Source: Paenibacillus sp. FSL R5-0517 (GTDB taxonomy: Bacteria > Bacillota > Bacilli > Paenibacillales > Paenibacillaceae). From it: a DNA stretch of 64,000 nt. The stretch spans positions 5,580,001-5,644,000 of the forward strand of contig NZ_CP150235.1 of assembly GCF_037974355.1 (NCBI RefSeq), in the 5' to 3' direction. Below, piece after piece: positions 39,501 to 48,000 of the stretch. A program made the position numbers and the translations under genes. Positions within the stretch are counted from its first letter, which is position 1. Each line of letters begins with the position of its first letter. A model generated the notes under the pieces. The model was given only the letters and a program-made list of their open reading frames with translations. It searched no databases and was not told the origin of the DNA.

Positions 39501-41790
39501 AGTCTGCTGCCAAATGGTCCGCACTTACGGACCCGTGCCGAAGTTTGTTTCCCGTAATACTTCCATCAGCAAATAATTCCGGTGTGCGTATTTCCTCCGA
39601 CAAATGTTCCAGGGAAACGGCATGCTGCTTCAGGTGATATCCGCGAATCGTTCCGGCTGGAATATGTTTGGCATTAATACTTTCTGCCATAATTTTGGAA
39701 GAAGTCACGCTTCCGTCTGCCAGTTTAGCTGACGTAACTGCAAAATCCGCCAGTTTATCTGTGGCAACACTCTCTGGTGAGAGCTTCGGTGAGGTAACCG
39801 CATGATCGGTTAGATGAGGTGGAAAAATGGACCCACCAGCCAACTGGGCTGAAGTTATACTGCCAGGAGCCAATTTTTCCGTTGTGACCGCCGCCCGTGC
39901 AATAGCATCTGTTTCAACACTGCCTGGTTGAAGATGAGGTGCGCCTACGGCATGTTCTGTCAGATGATCTGATTTCACTGCATACGGCCTCAGGGCCTCG
40001 GAACCCACGCTCCCTGGAGCGAGATGTGTACCTGTGACTCCACCGTTCGCAAGATGCGAGGAACTAACACTTCCCGGGGCAAGCACTCTGCTGCTCACCG
40101 ATGCCGTTCCAAGCTTTTCTGTTGTCACACTTCCATCCGCGAGCTTAACATCTGTAACAGCAGCATCCTGCAATTCATACGTACCTACGGAGGTCTCTGC
40201 AAGATGCCGCTCAGATACTACGCCATCTGCGAGTGCATCTCCGGATACACTTCCTGTCGACAGATGAGTTGCCTCGATGCTTCCACTAGCAATATGAATG
40301 GAATGAATTGCGGAATTATCCACATGTACTGGCGTGATTCCCCGATTTGCAATGTGTTCCGCACGAATGGAACCTTTGGCAAGATGTTTACCCTGTACGG
40401 CTTCATCCGCAATTTTGGAAGAAATGATGCTTTGATCAGCGATCTTGGAAGCCGTAATGGATTGCTCCAGCAATTTTGCTGTTCCAACAGACTGGTCTGC
40501 CAGTTTGCTGCTGGTTACTGCACCTTCCGTCAAATGCTCACTGCCCACTTCTCCATTGCCAATCTGTTCCTTGCCAACGGCATGAGCGCGAATCTGGCTT
40601 GAACCGATTGAACCGTCCAGTAGATGTCTTCCACTTAGTGAACCCTCAGCCAAATGTCTAGTTTGTATGGACCCATCCTCAATCTGGTCACTTCCAATAC
40701 TGCCACTCGATAGTTGTGAACGGCCGACAGCCCCTTCTGCCAGATGAGTCTGTTTAACAGCACCTGCCTGAATATGGTGAGACTCGATGGATAGTTCTTC
40801 AATTTTGCTGCCTGTGACAGCAGCTTCACGGATTTTGGATGTAGTCACCGCATCATCAGCCAGTTTGGAAGTATGCACTGCTCCTCCGGTGAGGTGCCTT
40901 GTATCCACGCCGCTAATCGCGATCTTGTCTCCAGTTACGGCATGATTCTTGATTAACTCTTCCGTTACCAGCATGCGGCTGAGATGTCTTGTGCCGATCG
41001 AACCATCGGCAATTTTGGTCGAATCGATGACCTGATTGCCAAGCTTCTGAGAAGTTATACTGCCATCTCTGATTTTCTCACCGGCGATAGAAGCATTTCG
41101 TATTTTGTGACCAGATACAGAACCGTCAATCAAGTGCTCCTCAGATACCGACGCTTCTGCAAGTTTCGCGGAAACAATGGCCCCGTCTGCAATATGAATG
41201 CTGGTCACTGCATAATCCTGCAATGCTTCACTGCCGACCGCATCCGGTTTCAGCTTGGAGGCATCCACAGAGAAAGGAGCCAGTTTGCTCTCCGTAACAG
41301 CAAATTCACTCAAATCATCCGTGTAGATGTAATGTCCGGTATGACCCGGCATCTGGTTCTGGTTCAGGATCTGCAGCCGATCCCTGTTTGTGATCTCTTG
41401 TTTGTTGATGTCCTGCTTGTTAATGTCCTGCTCTTCTACCAGAGCGGGCGGAGCCACGCTGCTAACCTGAAGCTGCTTTTCGGAGTCATCTTGCGTCTCA
41501 ACTTCCTTACTATCAGACGCTACGTGGTCCGTCTTGATTTCGGCTTCGGTCTCTAGCTCCACCAACTCGTTCATTGTTGCAGGTAGTTCTGTTGATTCTA
41601 GCAGGAATTCTTCCGAAGCCTGAACAGCTCTCGAATCCCTTTTATTCGTATTCAATCGTTCTTCCCTATTCACAGTGAAACCGGAATTCATCTTGTCTGC
41701 CCTGCGATCCGTCAGTTCCAATTCCTTGAATTTTGGGCTCACATGCCGCAGTTTCGGCGTCGGAACCTTCTTTTTGCCATTTTTACTCAT
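36541..41790 (-). CDS. Giant acidic decapeptide-repeat protein (1749 aa), probable spore-surface protein
   Basis: No signal peptide is seen; it starts MSKNGKKKVPTPKLRHV. Residues 1-160 are charged linker. From about 165 to 1500 it is an almost unbroken series of ten-residue units of the type xSVTSAKLADG or SIGTxHLEEEA, with hydrophobic residues at fixed positions and Ser/Thr at the turn. This suggests a beta-helix-like fibre. Residues 905-1464 are eight exact 70-residue super-repeats. After a Gln/Glu-rich spacer the protein ends in a compact domain closing with YGLLSWIAAG, which recalls the so-called WIAG-tail of Paenibacillus proteins. AAGGAG 8 bases upstream. Glycosylation by the neighbouring GTs is inferred. 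Confidence 0.85.
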   Translation of the reverse strand: MSKNGKKKVPTPKLRHVSPKFKELELTDRRADKMNSGFTVNREERLNTNKRDSRAVQASEEFLLESTELPATMNELVELETEAEIKTDHVASDSKEVETQDDSEKQLQVSSVAPPALVEEQDINKQDINKQEITNRDRLQILNQNQMPGHTGHYIYTDDLSEFAVTESKLAPFSVDASKLKPDAVGSEALQDYAVTSIHIADGAIVSAKLAEASVSEEHLIDGSVSGHKIRNASIAGEKIRDGSITSQKLGNQVIDSTKIADGSIGTRHLSRMLVTEELIKNHAVTGDKIAISGVDTRHLTGGAVHTSKLADDAVTTSKIREAAVTGSKIEELSIESHHIQAGAVKQTHLAEGAVGRSQLSSGSIGSDQIEDGSIQTRHLAEGSLSGRHLLDGSIGSSQIRAHAVGKEQIGNGEVGSEHLTEGAVTSSKLADQSVGTAKLLEQSITASKIADQSIISSKIADEAVQGKHLAKGSIRAEHIANRGITPVHVDNSAIHSIHIASGSIEATHLSTGSVSGDALADGVVSERHLAETSVGTYELQDAAVTDVKLADGSVTTEKLGTASVSSRVLAPGSVSSSHLANGGVTGTHLAPGSVGSEALRPYAVKSDHLTEHAVGAPHLQPGSVETDAIARAAVTTEKLAPGSITSAQLAGGSIFPPHLTDHAVTSPKLSPESVATDKLADFAVTSAKLADGSVTSSKIMAESINAKHIPAGTIRGYHLKQHAVSLEHLSEEIRTPELFADGSITGNKLRHGSVSADHLAADSVSGTELQQGAVGSEHLQPSVVQSVHLAEGSVKAEHLGTQVISSQHLKADIIHAEHIAEQVVTSHHLAPGSVETDHLAPLSITAAHLQPGLISGLHLQAESTSAVHLQQGAVHSRHIQDGEILPHHIHERSIGTSHLEEEAVSTIILQDESVTRSKLASGSVDGSKLAAGAVSATHIANESVQTRHIQEGAILADHIQECSIGSIHLDEESVSEFHLQNGSVTSAKLADGSINGSKLLEGTVSGMHIASESVQSEHIQADAIHAGHIQERSIGTIHLEEEAVSAVHLQNGSVVSAKLADSSVTGSKLLEDAVSGIHIASESVQSRHIQEGAILADHIQEHSIGMYHLEEEAVSAIHLQNGSVTSTKLADGSVTGSKLLEGSVSDIHMADDSVQSRQIQAGAIHADHIQERSIGTAHLEEEAVSAIHLQNGSVTSAKLADNSITGSKLLEGTVSGIHIASDSVQSGHIQAGAIHADHIQERSIGTTHLEEEAVSAVHLQNGSVTSAKLADGSINGSKLLDDAVCGSHIASESVQTRHIQAGAILADHIQEHSIGTSHIEEEAISAVHLQDGSITGAKLTDGSVTGSKLLEDAVSDVHIANGSIQSRHIQERAIHADHIQERSIGISHLKAESVSAIHLHNGSITSAKMADGSVNGNKLLEGAVSAIHLADNSVQSRHIQDGSILAEHIQEHSIRTTHLEEEAVSGVHLQNGSVTSAKLADGSVNGSKLSDQSITSNHLNAGIVGPAHLSEEIWNAIRQFSGETLEQLAAIRRQEGLIQTESEAAEPLQQTLVEGIPGPVLEVTQIHETSNQEPEQQQELLSPSDQLGEPEAALFTTEQADQAQQPQLEQSQENAGTTEFVLSEQSVTQEHLCNDAVGSSQLQSGAVQAKHLAFQPVRSVSKQPVVQQFGMEAFVLPESEGSTEVTVVFEESFASEHYVIVGMSNDRGFQISLLSQSEDEAVLEVSRTADCKHTYGLLSWIAAGPSQG
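37399..39078 (-). repeat. Eight 210-bp tandem repeats inside the giant repeat gene
   Basis: Units start (minus strand) at 39078, 38868, 38658, 38448, 38238, 38028, 37818 and 37608, each exactly 210 bp. A partial ninth unit begins at 37398. Each codes for seven decapeptides, typically opening VSAVHLQNGSVTSAKLADGS. No indel is seen in any unit although the sequences differ at many sites. The N-terminal half of the protein has more diverged decapeptides without this higher order. Confidence 0.93.
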
Positions 41791-42270
41791 GCAGCTTGCT
41801 CCTTCCTCAAACGTTCATCTCCGGCATCATATGCTTCCATATGGGCATCTGCCACTTCATTTATGACTTTTGCGAATGCCAGAGCACCAATGTATAGGCA
41901 TCAAGACAGGAAGGTTCGATGAACTTCGTGGAAATAGGCGTGTCAGGATGGTAGAGGAAAGGCGGCTGTCCACGCCCCCGTCCCAATCATGTCATAGAAT
42001 ATTATGTCTATGTCGTGTCTGAGAACTCCTGAAGTACATCGTTCACCGTCTTTTCTCCCCGTGCTGCGGCACTTTCCCTTGCTTGGAACGAAAATTCGGC
42101 CAAACCTGCTTCCTTCGGAGTTTTCAGTCATGACCTAAGCTAACGCTCGTGCATAGCGATGCACTTACACACCGGTCTGCGTTATCGCGATGTCTGAGCC
42201 ATGCGGTGACAGGCCGGCATTCCATGAATGGACGATCCATGGTCGCGATAACATCGAAGGAGGAACGGTC
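41791..42270. other. Divergent intergenic region upstream of the repeat gene and yheCD-like gene
   Basis: 480 bp without a gene. Near the right end an inverted repeat GTTATCGCGA (42181-42190) / TCGCGATAAC (42243-42252) encloses smaller hairpins (such as CATTCCATGAATG), directly before the SD of the ATP-grasp gene. CATAGAATA at 41993-42001 fits a sigma-K -10 pattern, but no well-spaced -35 was found, so sporulation control is only a guess. Confidence 0.35.
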
Positions 42271-43404
42271 ATGCTCCAAGAAACGATCGGTATTATGTTC
42301 GATTCACGCATGTACCGGGGGATACCGGCCGGAAGGACCGGTCAGGAATCACTCGCGAATTATGAACAGGCAGCGGCCAGTTATGGATTAACCCCCTGCT
42401 TTTTGCGGCTGGAAGATATTGATTCGGATCAAAAAACATGTTTAGCCTATGTAAAAAAAGAAGGCAGATATGTTCGCGAGCGCATGTTATTGCCCTCCGT
42501 CATTCATAACCGTTCACTTCAGCTTCGACGGACAGAACAGCATCAGATCAGCAAGCTGATGTTGCAGGGCATTCAGGTATTCAACGTTCGCAACCGGTAC
42601 CGTAAAGATCACATTCATGACATGCTTCATCAGGATCTCATCTTAAGAGAACACCTGCCCCATGCCGTTAAAGCTACGCCAGAATCTCTGGCCTATATGA
42701 TGGAACATTATGATGACCTGGTCATCAAACCATGCAGCGGTAGCATCGGTCATGGTATTATGCGTGTCTTTGAACGAGATGGACAGTGGAAACTAACCTG
42801 TGAGACGAAGGCTGCACGTAGAGGATGGGCAACCTTCCGATTGAGCAAAGGACAGCTTCCTTCCTCCACCCTAAGGCGGATCTTTCGTCATGCCTACCTC
42901 ATTGAACAGCGTATCCCTCTGGTGCGTTATGAGGGCAGACCGGTCGATCTGAGGGTATCCGTACAGCGTGGCGGTGATGGCTTGTGGGGAATTACAGGCA
43001 TGTTTGCCAAAGCGGCTCCTGCGCATACGTTTGTCACCAACATCGCCCAAGGCGGTAAAGTCATGAAACTTGCAGAGGCTCTTGGTGGGGCAGTGGAATC
43101 CGAATTTGATCTAGCCCGACTGGAGCACAGAATTGAATTCGTTGCACTCCGAATTGCCCGTATATTAGCGGCCAGTCTTCCACATCTGGCTGATCTGGGC
43201 CTTGATCTCGGGATAACGCGCAATGGCCAGATCTATTTTATTGAATGTAATGGACGCGACCAGCGTTATGGATTTCGCAAGGCGGGAATGTCGGAACAAT
43301 GGAAGACAACGTACAGCAATCCCATGGCTTATGGTCGTCTGCTGCTGGAACAGAATTCGAGAATTCCAAGACAACCGCAGACATACGATAGGAGATCATA
43401 TTGA
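42271..43404 (+). CDS. YheC/YheD-family ATP-grasp spore-coat-associated protein
   Basis: 377 residues. The N-terminus (IGIMFDSRMYRGI) is typical of YheC/YheD. The C-terminal ATP-grasp part shows LVIKPCSGSIGHGI (nucleotide-binding loop) and FIECNGRDQRYG (metal-binding end). B. subtilis YheC and YheD are found in the spore coat; their reaction is not established. The ATP-grasp fold suggests an amide-forming ligase. ATG 42271 has AAGGAGG 7 bases upstream; earlier frame codons lack support. It is transcribed away from the giant repeat gene. Confidence 0.85.
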   Translation: MLQETIGIMFDSRMYRGIPAGRTGQESLANYEQAAASYGLTPCFLRLEDIDSDQKTCLAYVKKEGRYVRERMLLPSVIHNRSLQLRRTEQHQISKLMLQGIQVFNVRNRYRKDHIHDMLHQDLILREHLPHAVKATPESLAYMMEHYDDLVIKPCSGSIGHGIMRVFERDGQWKLTCETKAARRGWATFRLSKGQLPSSTLRRIFRHAYLIEQRIPLVRYEGRPVDLRVSVQRGGDGLWGITGMFAKAAPAHTFVTNIAQGGKVMKLAEALGGAVESEFDLARLEHRIEFVALRIARILAASLPHLADLGLDLGITRNGQIYFIECNGRDQRYGFRKAGMSEQWKTTYSNPMAYGRLLLEQNSRIPRQPQTYDRRSY

Positions 43405-43439
43405 TTTCGTGTGCATTCTGTGTCAATATTATGCAGAAC

Positions 43440-43456
43440 GGCCGGTCTTGCCGGCC
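43440..43456. other. Stem-loop between the yheCD-like gene and psd
   Basis: GGCCGG (43440-43445) pairs with CCGGCC (43451-43456) across a 5-base loop, 35 bp after the ATP-grasp stop. No T-run follows, so it may be an mRNA structure near the psd start rather than a terminator. Confidence 0.4.
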
Positions 43457-43489
43457 TTGAAGTTCGCATTAACCCTAAGGGGGATATTC

Positions 43490-44281
43490 ATGGCAAAAAC
43501 GCTGTTGCGATTAATGACCGAGCTTTCTTCGCGCAAATGGATCTCCCGGACTGTGGGAGCCTTCTCCAAAAGCCGGGGAAGTAAGGCATTTATCCCTTAT
43601 TTTGTCCGGACCTACGACATCCCTGTTCAGGAGGCCGAGAAAGATTGGAAGGAATACCGTTCACTGAACGATTTCTTTACCCGCAAGTTAAAGCCGGGCA
43701 TGCGCCCGTTGGAACTTTCAGAGCATGCACTGATCAGCCCGGTAGATGCCAAGATTACGGCAGCCGGTCCAATATCTGCAGGGACACTCCTGAATGTTAA
43801 GGGACAAAATTATACACTTGCTGAATTATTAAACCATTCTCCCCATTTGGAGAAGTACAAGCACGGATACGGATTCGTTCTCTATCTCAGCCCTCGCGAC
43901 TATCACCGCATTCATGCACCTGTCAGCGGCCGCAAAATAGAGAGCGAACACATCAAGGGCAAAGTTTATCCCGTGAATGACTTTGGGCTGACCCATATGA
44001 AATCCGTGCTTAGTCGAAACGAGCGGCTCATTACGTATATCGCACACGATTACGGTGAAGTGGCGGTTGTCAAAGTGGGTGCAATGAACGTGAGTAGCAT
44101 ACAGTATGCTAACGCGGACACAAGTACCTGGGCACAAGGCGATGATCTGGCCTATTTTGAATTCGGTTCCACTGTTGTTCTGCTCACGCAGAGTGGTACA
44201 TTTGAACCAAAACCAGGCCTACAGCCAGGCGATTCGGTCAAAATGGGTGCATTGCTTGGACGTTTGAAACCGAAGAATTAA
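43490..44281 (+). CDS. psd: Phosphatidylserine decarboxylase proenzyme
   Basis: 263 residues. It removes CO2 from phosphatidylserine to give phosphatidylethanolamine at the membrane. The self-cleavage site is in YFEFGSTVVLL, where Ser227 of the GST motif becomes the pyruvoyl group of the alpha chain. Other family features are PVDAKI and YLSPRDYHRIHAPVSG. The length agrees with the short Firmicutes type. ATG 43490 has AAGGGGG with 6-base spacing; the open frame back to 43223 overlaps the preceding gene and is rejected. It may be co-transcribed with the ATP-grasp gene. Confidence 0.93.
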   Translation: MAKTLLRLMTELSSRKWISRTVGAFSKSRGSKAFIPYFVRTYDIPVQEAEKDWKEYRSLNDFFTRKLKPGMRPLELSEHALISPVDAKITAAGPISAGTLLNVKGQNYTLAELLNHSPHLEKYKHGYGFVLYLSPRDYHRIHAPVSGRKIESEHIKGKVYPVNDFGLTHMKSVLSRNERLITYIAHDYGEVAVVKVGAMNVSSIQYANADTSTWAQGDDLAYFEFGSTVVLLTQSGTFEPKPGLQPGDSVKMGALLGRLKPKN

Positions 44282-44297
44282 TGGTCCATACGCAAAT

Positions 44298-44345
44298 AAA
44301 GAGGATGGCGCAGCACCTGTAACCAGGTATTGCGCCATCCTCTTT
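44298..44345. terminator. Long hairpin terminator after psd
   Basis: AAAGAGGATGGCGCA (44298-44312) pairs perfectly with TGCGCCATCCTCTTT (44331-44345), 15 bp. The loop holds a further ACCTG/CAGGT pair. It lies 16 bp after the psd stop and could serve the converging AraC gene as well. Confidence 0.8.
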
Positions 44346-44627
44346 ATGTCTTCATATCGATCCATGTATACATGCAATACGAAGCTTCGCTCCGTCATTA
44401 TTGGTCTGCTGAGTTCTCCTCAAAACCACACATCTTGCAAGTCTTCTGCCGGTTTGACACGACGCAGACGGTTCCGGAAAATATTGCATCCCTTCGTAGA
44501 GCATCCCCGGTTGCGGACCCGACGTTTTCCGTTCATCACAAGTTCCCCCTTTTGGTCATCTGGAATGCTAGATATTTACCCTTGCGTTCCAGACTTGAAA
44601 CGTTGTCATGTTCTTCCCATCCGAATT

Positions 44628-45413
44628 TTAACGAATCTCGGACGGGCTTTTGCCTGTATACTGCTTGAACTGACGACTGAAGAAGAAAATATCCCGGTAT
44701 CCCAGAGCATCTGCCACTTCGGTCACATTCATGCCGGTATGCACCAGCAGATGTTCCGCCCGTTCAATACGCATGCGGATAATATAAGATTGCACCGATG
44801 ATCCGACCAGTTCCTTGAACTTGATCGAGAAGTACCGGGGCGATAAGCCCGCTCGGGCAGCCAGATCTTCCACCCGATGTGTAATCCCTGGATGCTGACG
44901 CACATAATTGGCGACCTCCTGGATAACATCGGACAACTGGTTGCTTACCTTTTTCTCCACAGGTTCTTCCGTATCGGCGCGCAGCAAATGAATCATCAAT
45001 TGCTTCAGAATCAATCGACTCTCTTCATCACGTCCGTACACATCCGATAAGAACAGTCTTACATAACGTGCCAGCAAGTGCTCAAATTCCACCGTTTCCT
45101 GTACCTCACGATAGGACTGAGGCACATCAGTCACAGGTCCGTCCACATCGAAGTGAATATACGTAAGTACCAACGGTTTTTGTTTATTATGTGTTGCAGT
45201 AGGATGATCTCCTGGCCTGAATAAAAAACAACTCCCCTTACCAACTTCATACGACTGGTCATTCAGTACAAGCGTTCCTTCACCACTCCATACATAAAAT
45301 AAATCATAGTTTTGCATCGGTTTTTCCCGCTTCTGCCACTTCCAGCCCGGTTCACAGACAATTTTGGCGACAGCGGGCAAAATAACAAATGATGACGGCG
45401 ATGCCTGCAGCAT
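44628..45413 (-). CDS. AraC-family transcriptional regulator
   Basis: 261 residues: an N-terminal cupin domain (LFYVWSGEGTLVLNDQSYEVG, then FLFRPGDHPTATHN with metal-site-like histidines) and two C-terminal helix-turn-helix motifs (VEDLAARAGLSPRYFSIKFKE and VTEVADALGYRDIFFFSRQF). The target is unknown; no sugar gene is adjacent. ATG 45413 has GGGGG 9 bases upstream. Confidence 0.87.
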   Translation of the reverse strand: MLQASPSSFVILPAVAKIVCEPGWKWQKREKPMQNYDLFYVWSGEGTLVLNDQSYEVGKGSCFLFRPGDHPTATHNKQKPLVLTYIHFDVDGPVTDVPQSYREVQETVEFEHLLARYVRLFLSDVYGRDEESRLILKQLMIHLLRADTEEPVEKKVSNQLSDVIQEVANYVRQHPGITHRVEDLAARAGLSPRYFSIKFKELVGSSVQSYIIRMRIERAEHLLVHTGMNVTEVADALGYRDIFFFSRQFKQYTGKSPSEIR

Positions 45414-45591
45414 GTCGCCACTCCCCCTTGATAGTTAATCTCTCTGCATATGGCATCATTCTGATCTGAATCTCACATCTTCAATCAAGGCCATATGTAT
45501 TTCAGCATCTAGCATCATTCAATCCAACTTGCTCATATATGATCTCTGCTCTTACAGGAGCGAAATGTCTTATCCTATTATACAGCGGAAT

Positions 45592-47049
45592 TCACCGAAA
45601 CGAAAATGTGCACTTCTCCCAGGCTATCCGCATTCGCCGGATTCCCTCTGTCATCTCTTCTTTCTCCAGATGTGCAAAAGCAAAGCAGGCCGCCGGATGA
45701 CCTGAAGTCAGCCGATATCGCTCTGCATCCCGAAACAGTATGCCATCCTCCCGAGCGAACTTTTTAAACCGCTGATAACTGTCTGCATCGCCATTCCAGG
45801 TAGCGTAGATATGCAGTCCTGCATCACCAAGCTGCATCTTGAATGCTTCCGGCAACTGTAGCTCCATCTCTCGGACAAAAAAATCATGCCGTTCCCCGTA
45901 TAACCGGGTTAACCGCCGTAAGTGCCTCAGGTAACCCCCTCTGGTCATAAATTTGGCCAGTGCGCGCTGCTCCAACAGCGCGGGAGGTACCGGCTCATAC
46001 AGCGCCTTGGCAGCAAGGAGAGGTTCCACCAGACCAGGTGGCAATACGGCATAGCCAAGTCGGAACGAAGCAACCATCGTTTGTGAGAATGAACCGACAT
46101 AGATGACACGCTGTTCACGATCAAGCACTTTGAGGGGTTCAATTGGTCTTCCGCCCCATCGGAATTCACTGTCATAATCGTCTTCGATAATGACCGCATT
46201 CCGCTTCGAGGCCCACGCAAGCAAGGCACGTCTTCTGTCCAACCCCAGCACGGCACCTGTTGGAAACTGACGGGTAGGGGTGACAAATAACGTCTGTGCC
46301 TCCCAAGGCTGCGGAATAATGCCTGCAGCATCCACATCTGCCGGGATGATGTACCCGCCACAGGACTTGACGGCATGGGCGATACCCGGATAACCCGGAT
46401 TCTCCAATACAACTGCTGCATTCTCCGTAATCAGCAGTTGAGACAGTAAGGTTATGCCTTGCATTGACCCACTGAACAATACAATCTGAGATGCTTCAGC
46501 CTGGATGCCACGAGTCCATCTGAGATGGGAGGCGATGGCCTCACGCAGTTCCGGATCACCAGCTGCACCGCTCGATTCTCGCCAACCACTGCGATGAACA
46601 GCAGCGAGCGCACTCTTCCATTCCCCTAGCGGGAAATGTTCGGCAGGCATGCGCTGCATTTGAAAATCAATGACGGACGGCTTCGGTGAAGACATTGTGG
46701 TCCGCAGGACCTCATGTTGCGTATTCAACCTCTGTACCCGCTCGCCCCAGGGAGAGAGACTGAGAACGGCTTCCTGTTTCTCATTTTCCTGGGCGGATAA
46801 TGTTTCGGTTACAAAGGTACCTCTTCCCCGATGCGCATGGACATAACCATCCGCAAGCAGCATGTCGTATACCTGAGCTACCGAGCCACGTGACATCTCA
46901 TATTGCCTTGCCAACTCACGGGTGGAAGGAAGTCTTGTGCCTCCCGCCAATGTGCCTGCATGAATGGCATCACGTAACGCATGGTACAATGCCTCATACT
47001 TGTATCGATGCTGAAGTTCATAGGTATCCATCGGCAGCCACAATTCCAT
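45592..47049 (-). CDS. MocR/GabR-type regulator lacking the PLP lysine
   Basis: 485 residues: a GntR winged helix at about 15-80 (LPSTRELARQYEMSRGSVAQVYD) and a class I aminotransferase-like domain. Where MocR proteins usually have the Schiff-base lysine in GSFSK, this one reads GSFSQTMVASFRLGY, with Gln at about 323. NPGYPG, EDDYDSEFRW and FPTG are kept. It may still bind PLP or another ligand non-covalently. It is divergent from a PNPOx-like gene, which is a likely target. Start: ATG 47052 is 3 bases from GAGAGG, ATG 47049 is 6, so 47049 is preferred. Confidence 0.88.
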   Translation of the reverse strand: MELWLPMDTYELQHRYKYEALYHALRDAIHAGTLAGGTRLPSTRELARQYEMSRGSVAQVYDMLLADGYVHAHRGRGTFVTETLSAQENEKQEAVLSLSPWGERVQRLNTQHEVLRTTMSSPKPSVIDFQMQRMPAEHFPLGEWKSALAAVHRSGWRESSGAAGDPELREAIASHLRWTRGIQAEASQIVLFSGSMQGITLLSQLLITENAAVVLENPGYPGIAHAVKSCGGYIIPADVDAAGIIPQPWEAQTLFVTPTRQFPTGAVLGLDRRRALLAWASKRNAVIIEDDYDSEFRWGGRPIEPLKVLDREQRVIYVGSFSQTMVASFRLGYAVLPPGLVEPLLAAKALYEPVPPALLEQRALAKFMTRGGYLRHLRRLTRLYGERHDFFVREMELQLPEAFKMQLGDAGLHIYATWNGDADSYQRFKKFAREDGILFRDAERYRLTSGHPAACFAFAHLEKEEMTEGIRRMRIAWEKCTFSFR

Positions 47050-47204
47050 CATGCACCTCTCTTCATTCGTCTTCATTATGTATCCTGACCAATTGGCCTA
47101 CTAAAGTGAATCTAAATTGGATCTATTTCATTGTCAATGTATGAACTATTGTTATCCATAAGATATGGCGTTCTATTATACATTTCATTGATGGGGGAAT
47201 ACAC

Positions 47205-47822
47205 ATGAGACGGAAAGAATTCACAGTAGATGAAGAACAAGAAATTACGGCATTTCTGGATCAGTGCTCCTTCGGGTTTCTGGGGACGGTCAGTCCGGAT
47301 GCACAACCACGGGTTACGCCACTGAATTTCGTTTATATGGACGGTTGCTTTTATTTCCACGGCAGTCTGGCTGGCGAGAAGATGAAACAGATCAAACAGG
47401 ATTCGTCGGTCAGTTTCACGGTAGCTGAAGAATTCTCCTTGATTCCATCCTATTTCAGTGATCCCGAGCTTGCTTGCCCAGCGACTTCATTCTTCAAAAG
47501 TGTCATGGCCTTCGGTCAGGCAGAACCGGTTAAGGATCTGGACATTAAGGCTAAGGTACTGCAACGATTCATGGAAAAACTCCAGCCGCAAGGCGGATAT
47601 GTACCGATTGATGCTACTGACCCGCGTTACACAGGCAACCTCAAAGCTGTAGCCGTTGTAAGAATCATCCCCGAACGAGTCACTGCCAAATTTAAATTCG
47701 GACAAAATTGGTCCATTGAACGCTTGGATCATATACGGGGTGAACTGGAACAGCGCAATGAGGGACGAGATGCTGAAACCGCTGAGATGATGCAGAAATA
47801 TTGTCCATTTCATCAGCAATAA
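47205..47822 (+). CDS. Pyridoxamine 5'-phosphate oxidase-like FMN-binding protein
   Basis: 205 residues with the split-barrel flavin-binding fold: FGFLGTVSPDAQPRVTPLNFVY, GCFYFHGSLAGEKMKQI, SVSFTVAEEF and FFKSVMAFGQAEPV. It belongs to the NimA/PNPOx-like group, which binds FMN, heme or F420-like cofactors, rather than to the classical PdxH family. Its position divergent from a MocR regulator suggests vitamin B6- or amine-linked control. SD GGGGG with 7-base spacing before ATG 47205. Confidence 0.82.
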   Translation: MRRKEFTVDEEQEITAFLDQCSFGFLGTVSPDAQPRVTPLNFVYMDGCFYFHGSLAGEKMKQIKQDSSVSFTVAEEFSLIPSYFSDPELACPATSFFKSVMAFGQAEPVKDLDIKAKVLQRFMEKLQPQGGYVPIDATDPRYTGNLKAVAVVRIIPERVTAKFKFGQNWSIERLDHIRGELEQRNEGRDAETAEMMQKYCPFHQQ

Positions 47823-47930
47823 ATTTCATTTTCAGAGGATTCATCCAAGGATAAATTCAGCTAATTCGCACCTCGAAACCCTCTGCAACAACGCGGTAAA
47901 GTGATATAACTGTCATATTGCGTAATTTCC

Positions 47931-47959
47931 GTGACGGGGGCATGTCAAGGTGATATAAT
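47931..47959 (+). promoter_or_regulatory. Sigma-A promoter of the aminotransferase gene
   Basis: -35 GTGACG (47931-47936) and a perfect -10 TATAAT (47954-47959) are separated by 17 bases. The -10 ends 41 bp before the ATG. Confidence 0.6.
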
Positions 47960-48000
47960 GTTAGGCAGTTGAATCACAAAGACTTGGAAGGATGAAAAGA

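Noticed and set aside
37294-41556. Long plus-strand reading frames opposite the giant repeat gene (for example 37294-37791, 38218-38793, 40024-40602)
   Set aside because: They arise because the 210-bp and 30-bp periods keep other frames open. They are Cys/Tyr/Phe-rich nonsense with no SD, and the minus-strand frame is far longer and regular.
43223-43489. Extended N-terminus of phosphatidylserine decarboxylase
   Set aside because: It overlaps the ATP-grasp gene out of frame, and there is a strong AAGGGGG SD for the ATG at 43490.
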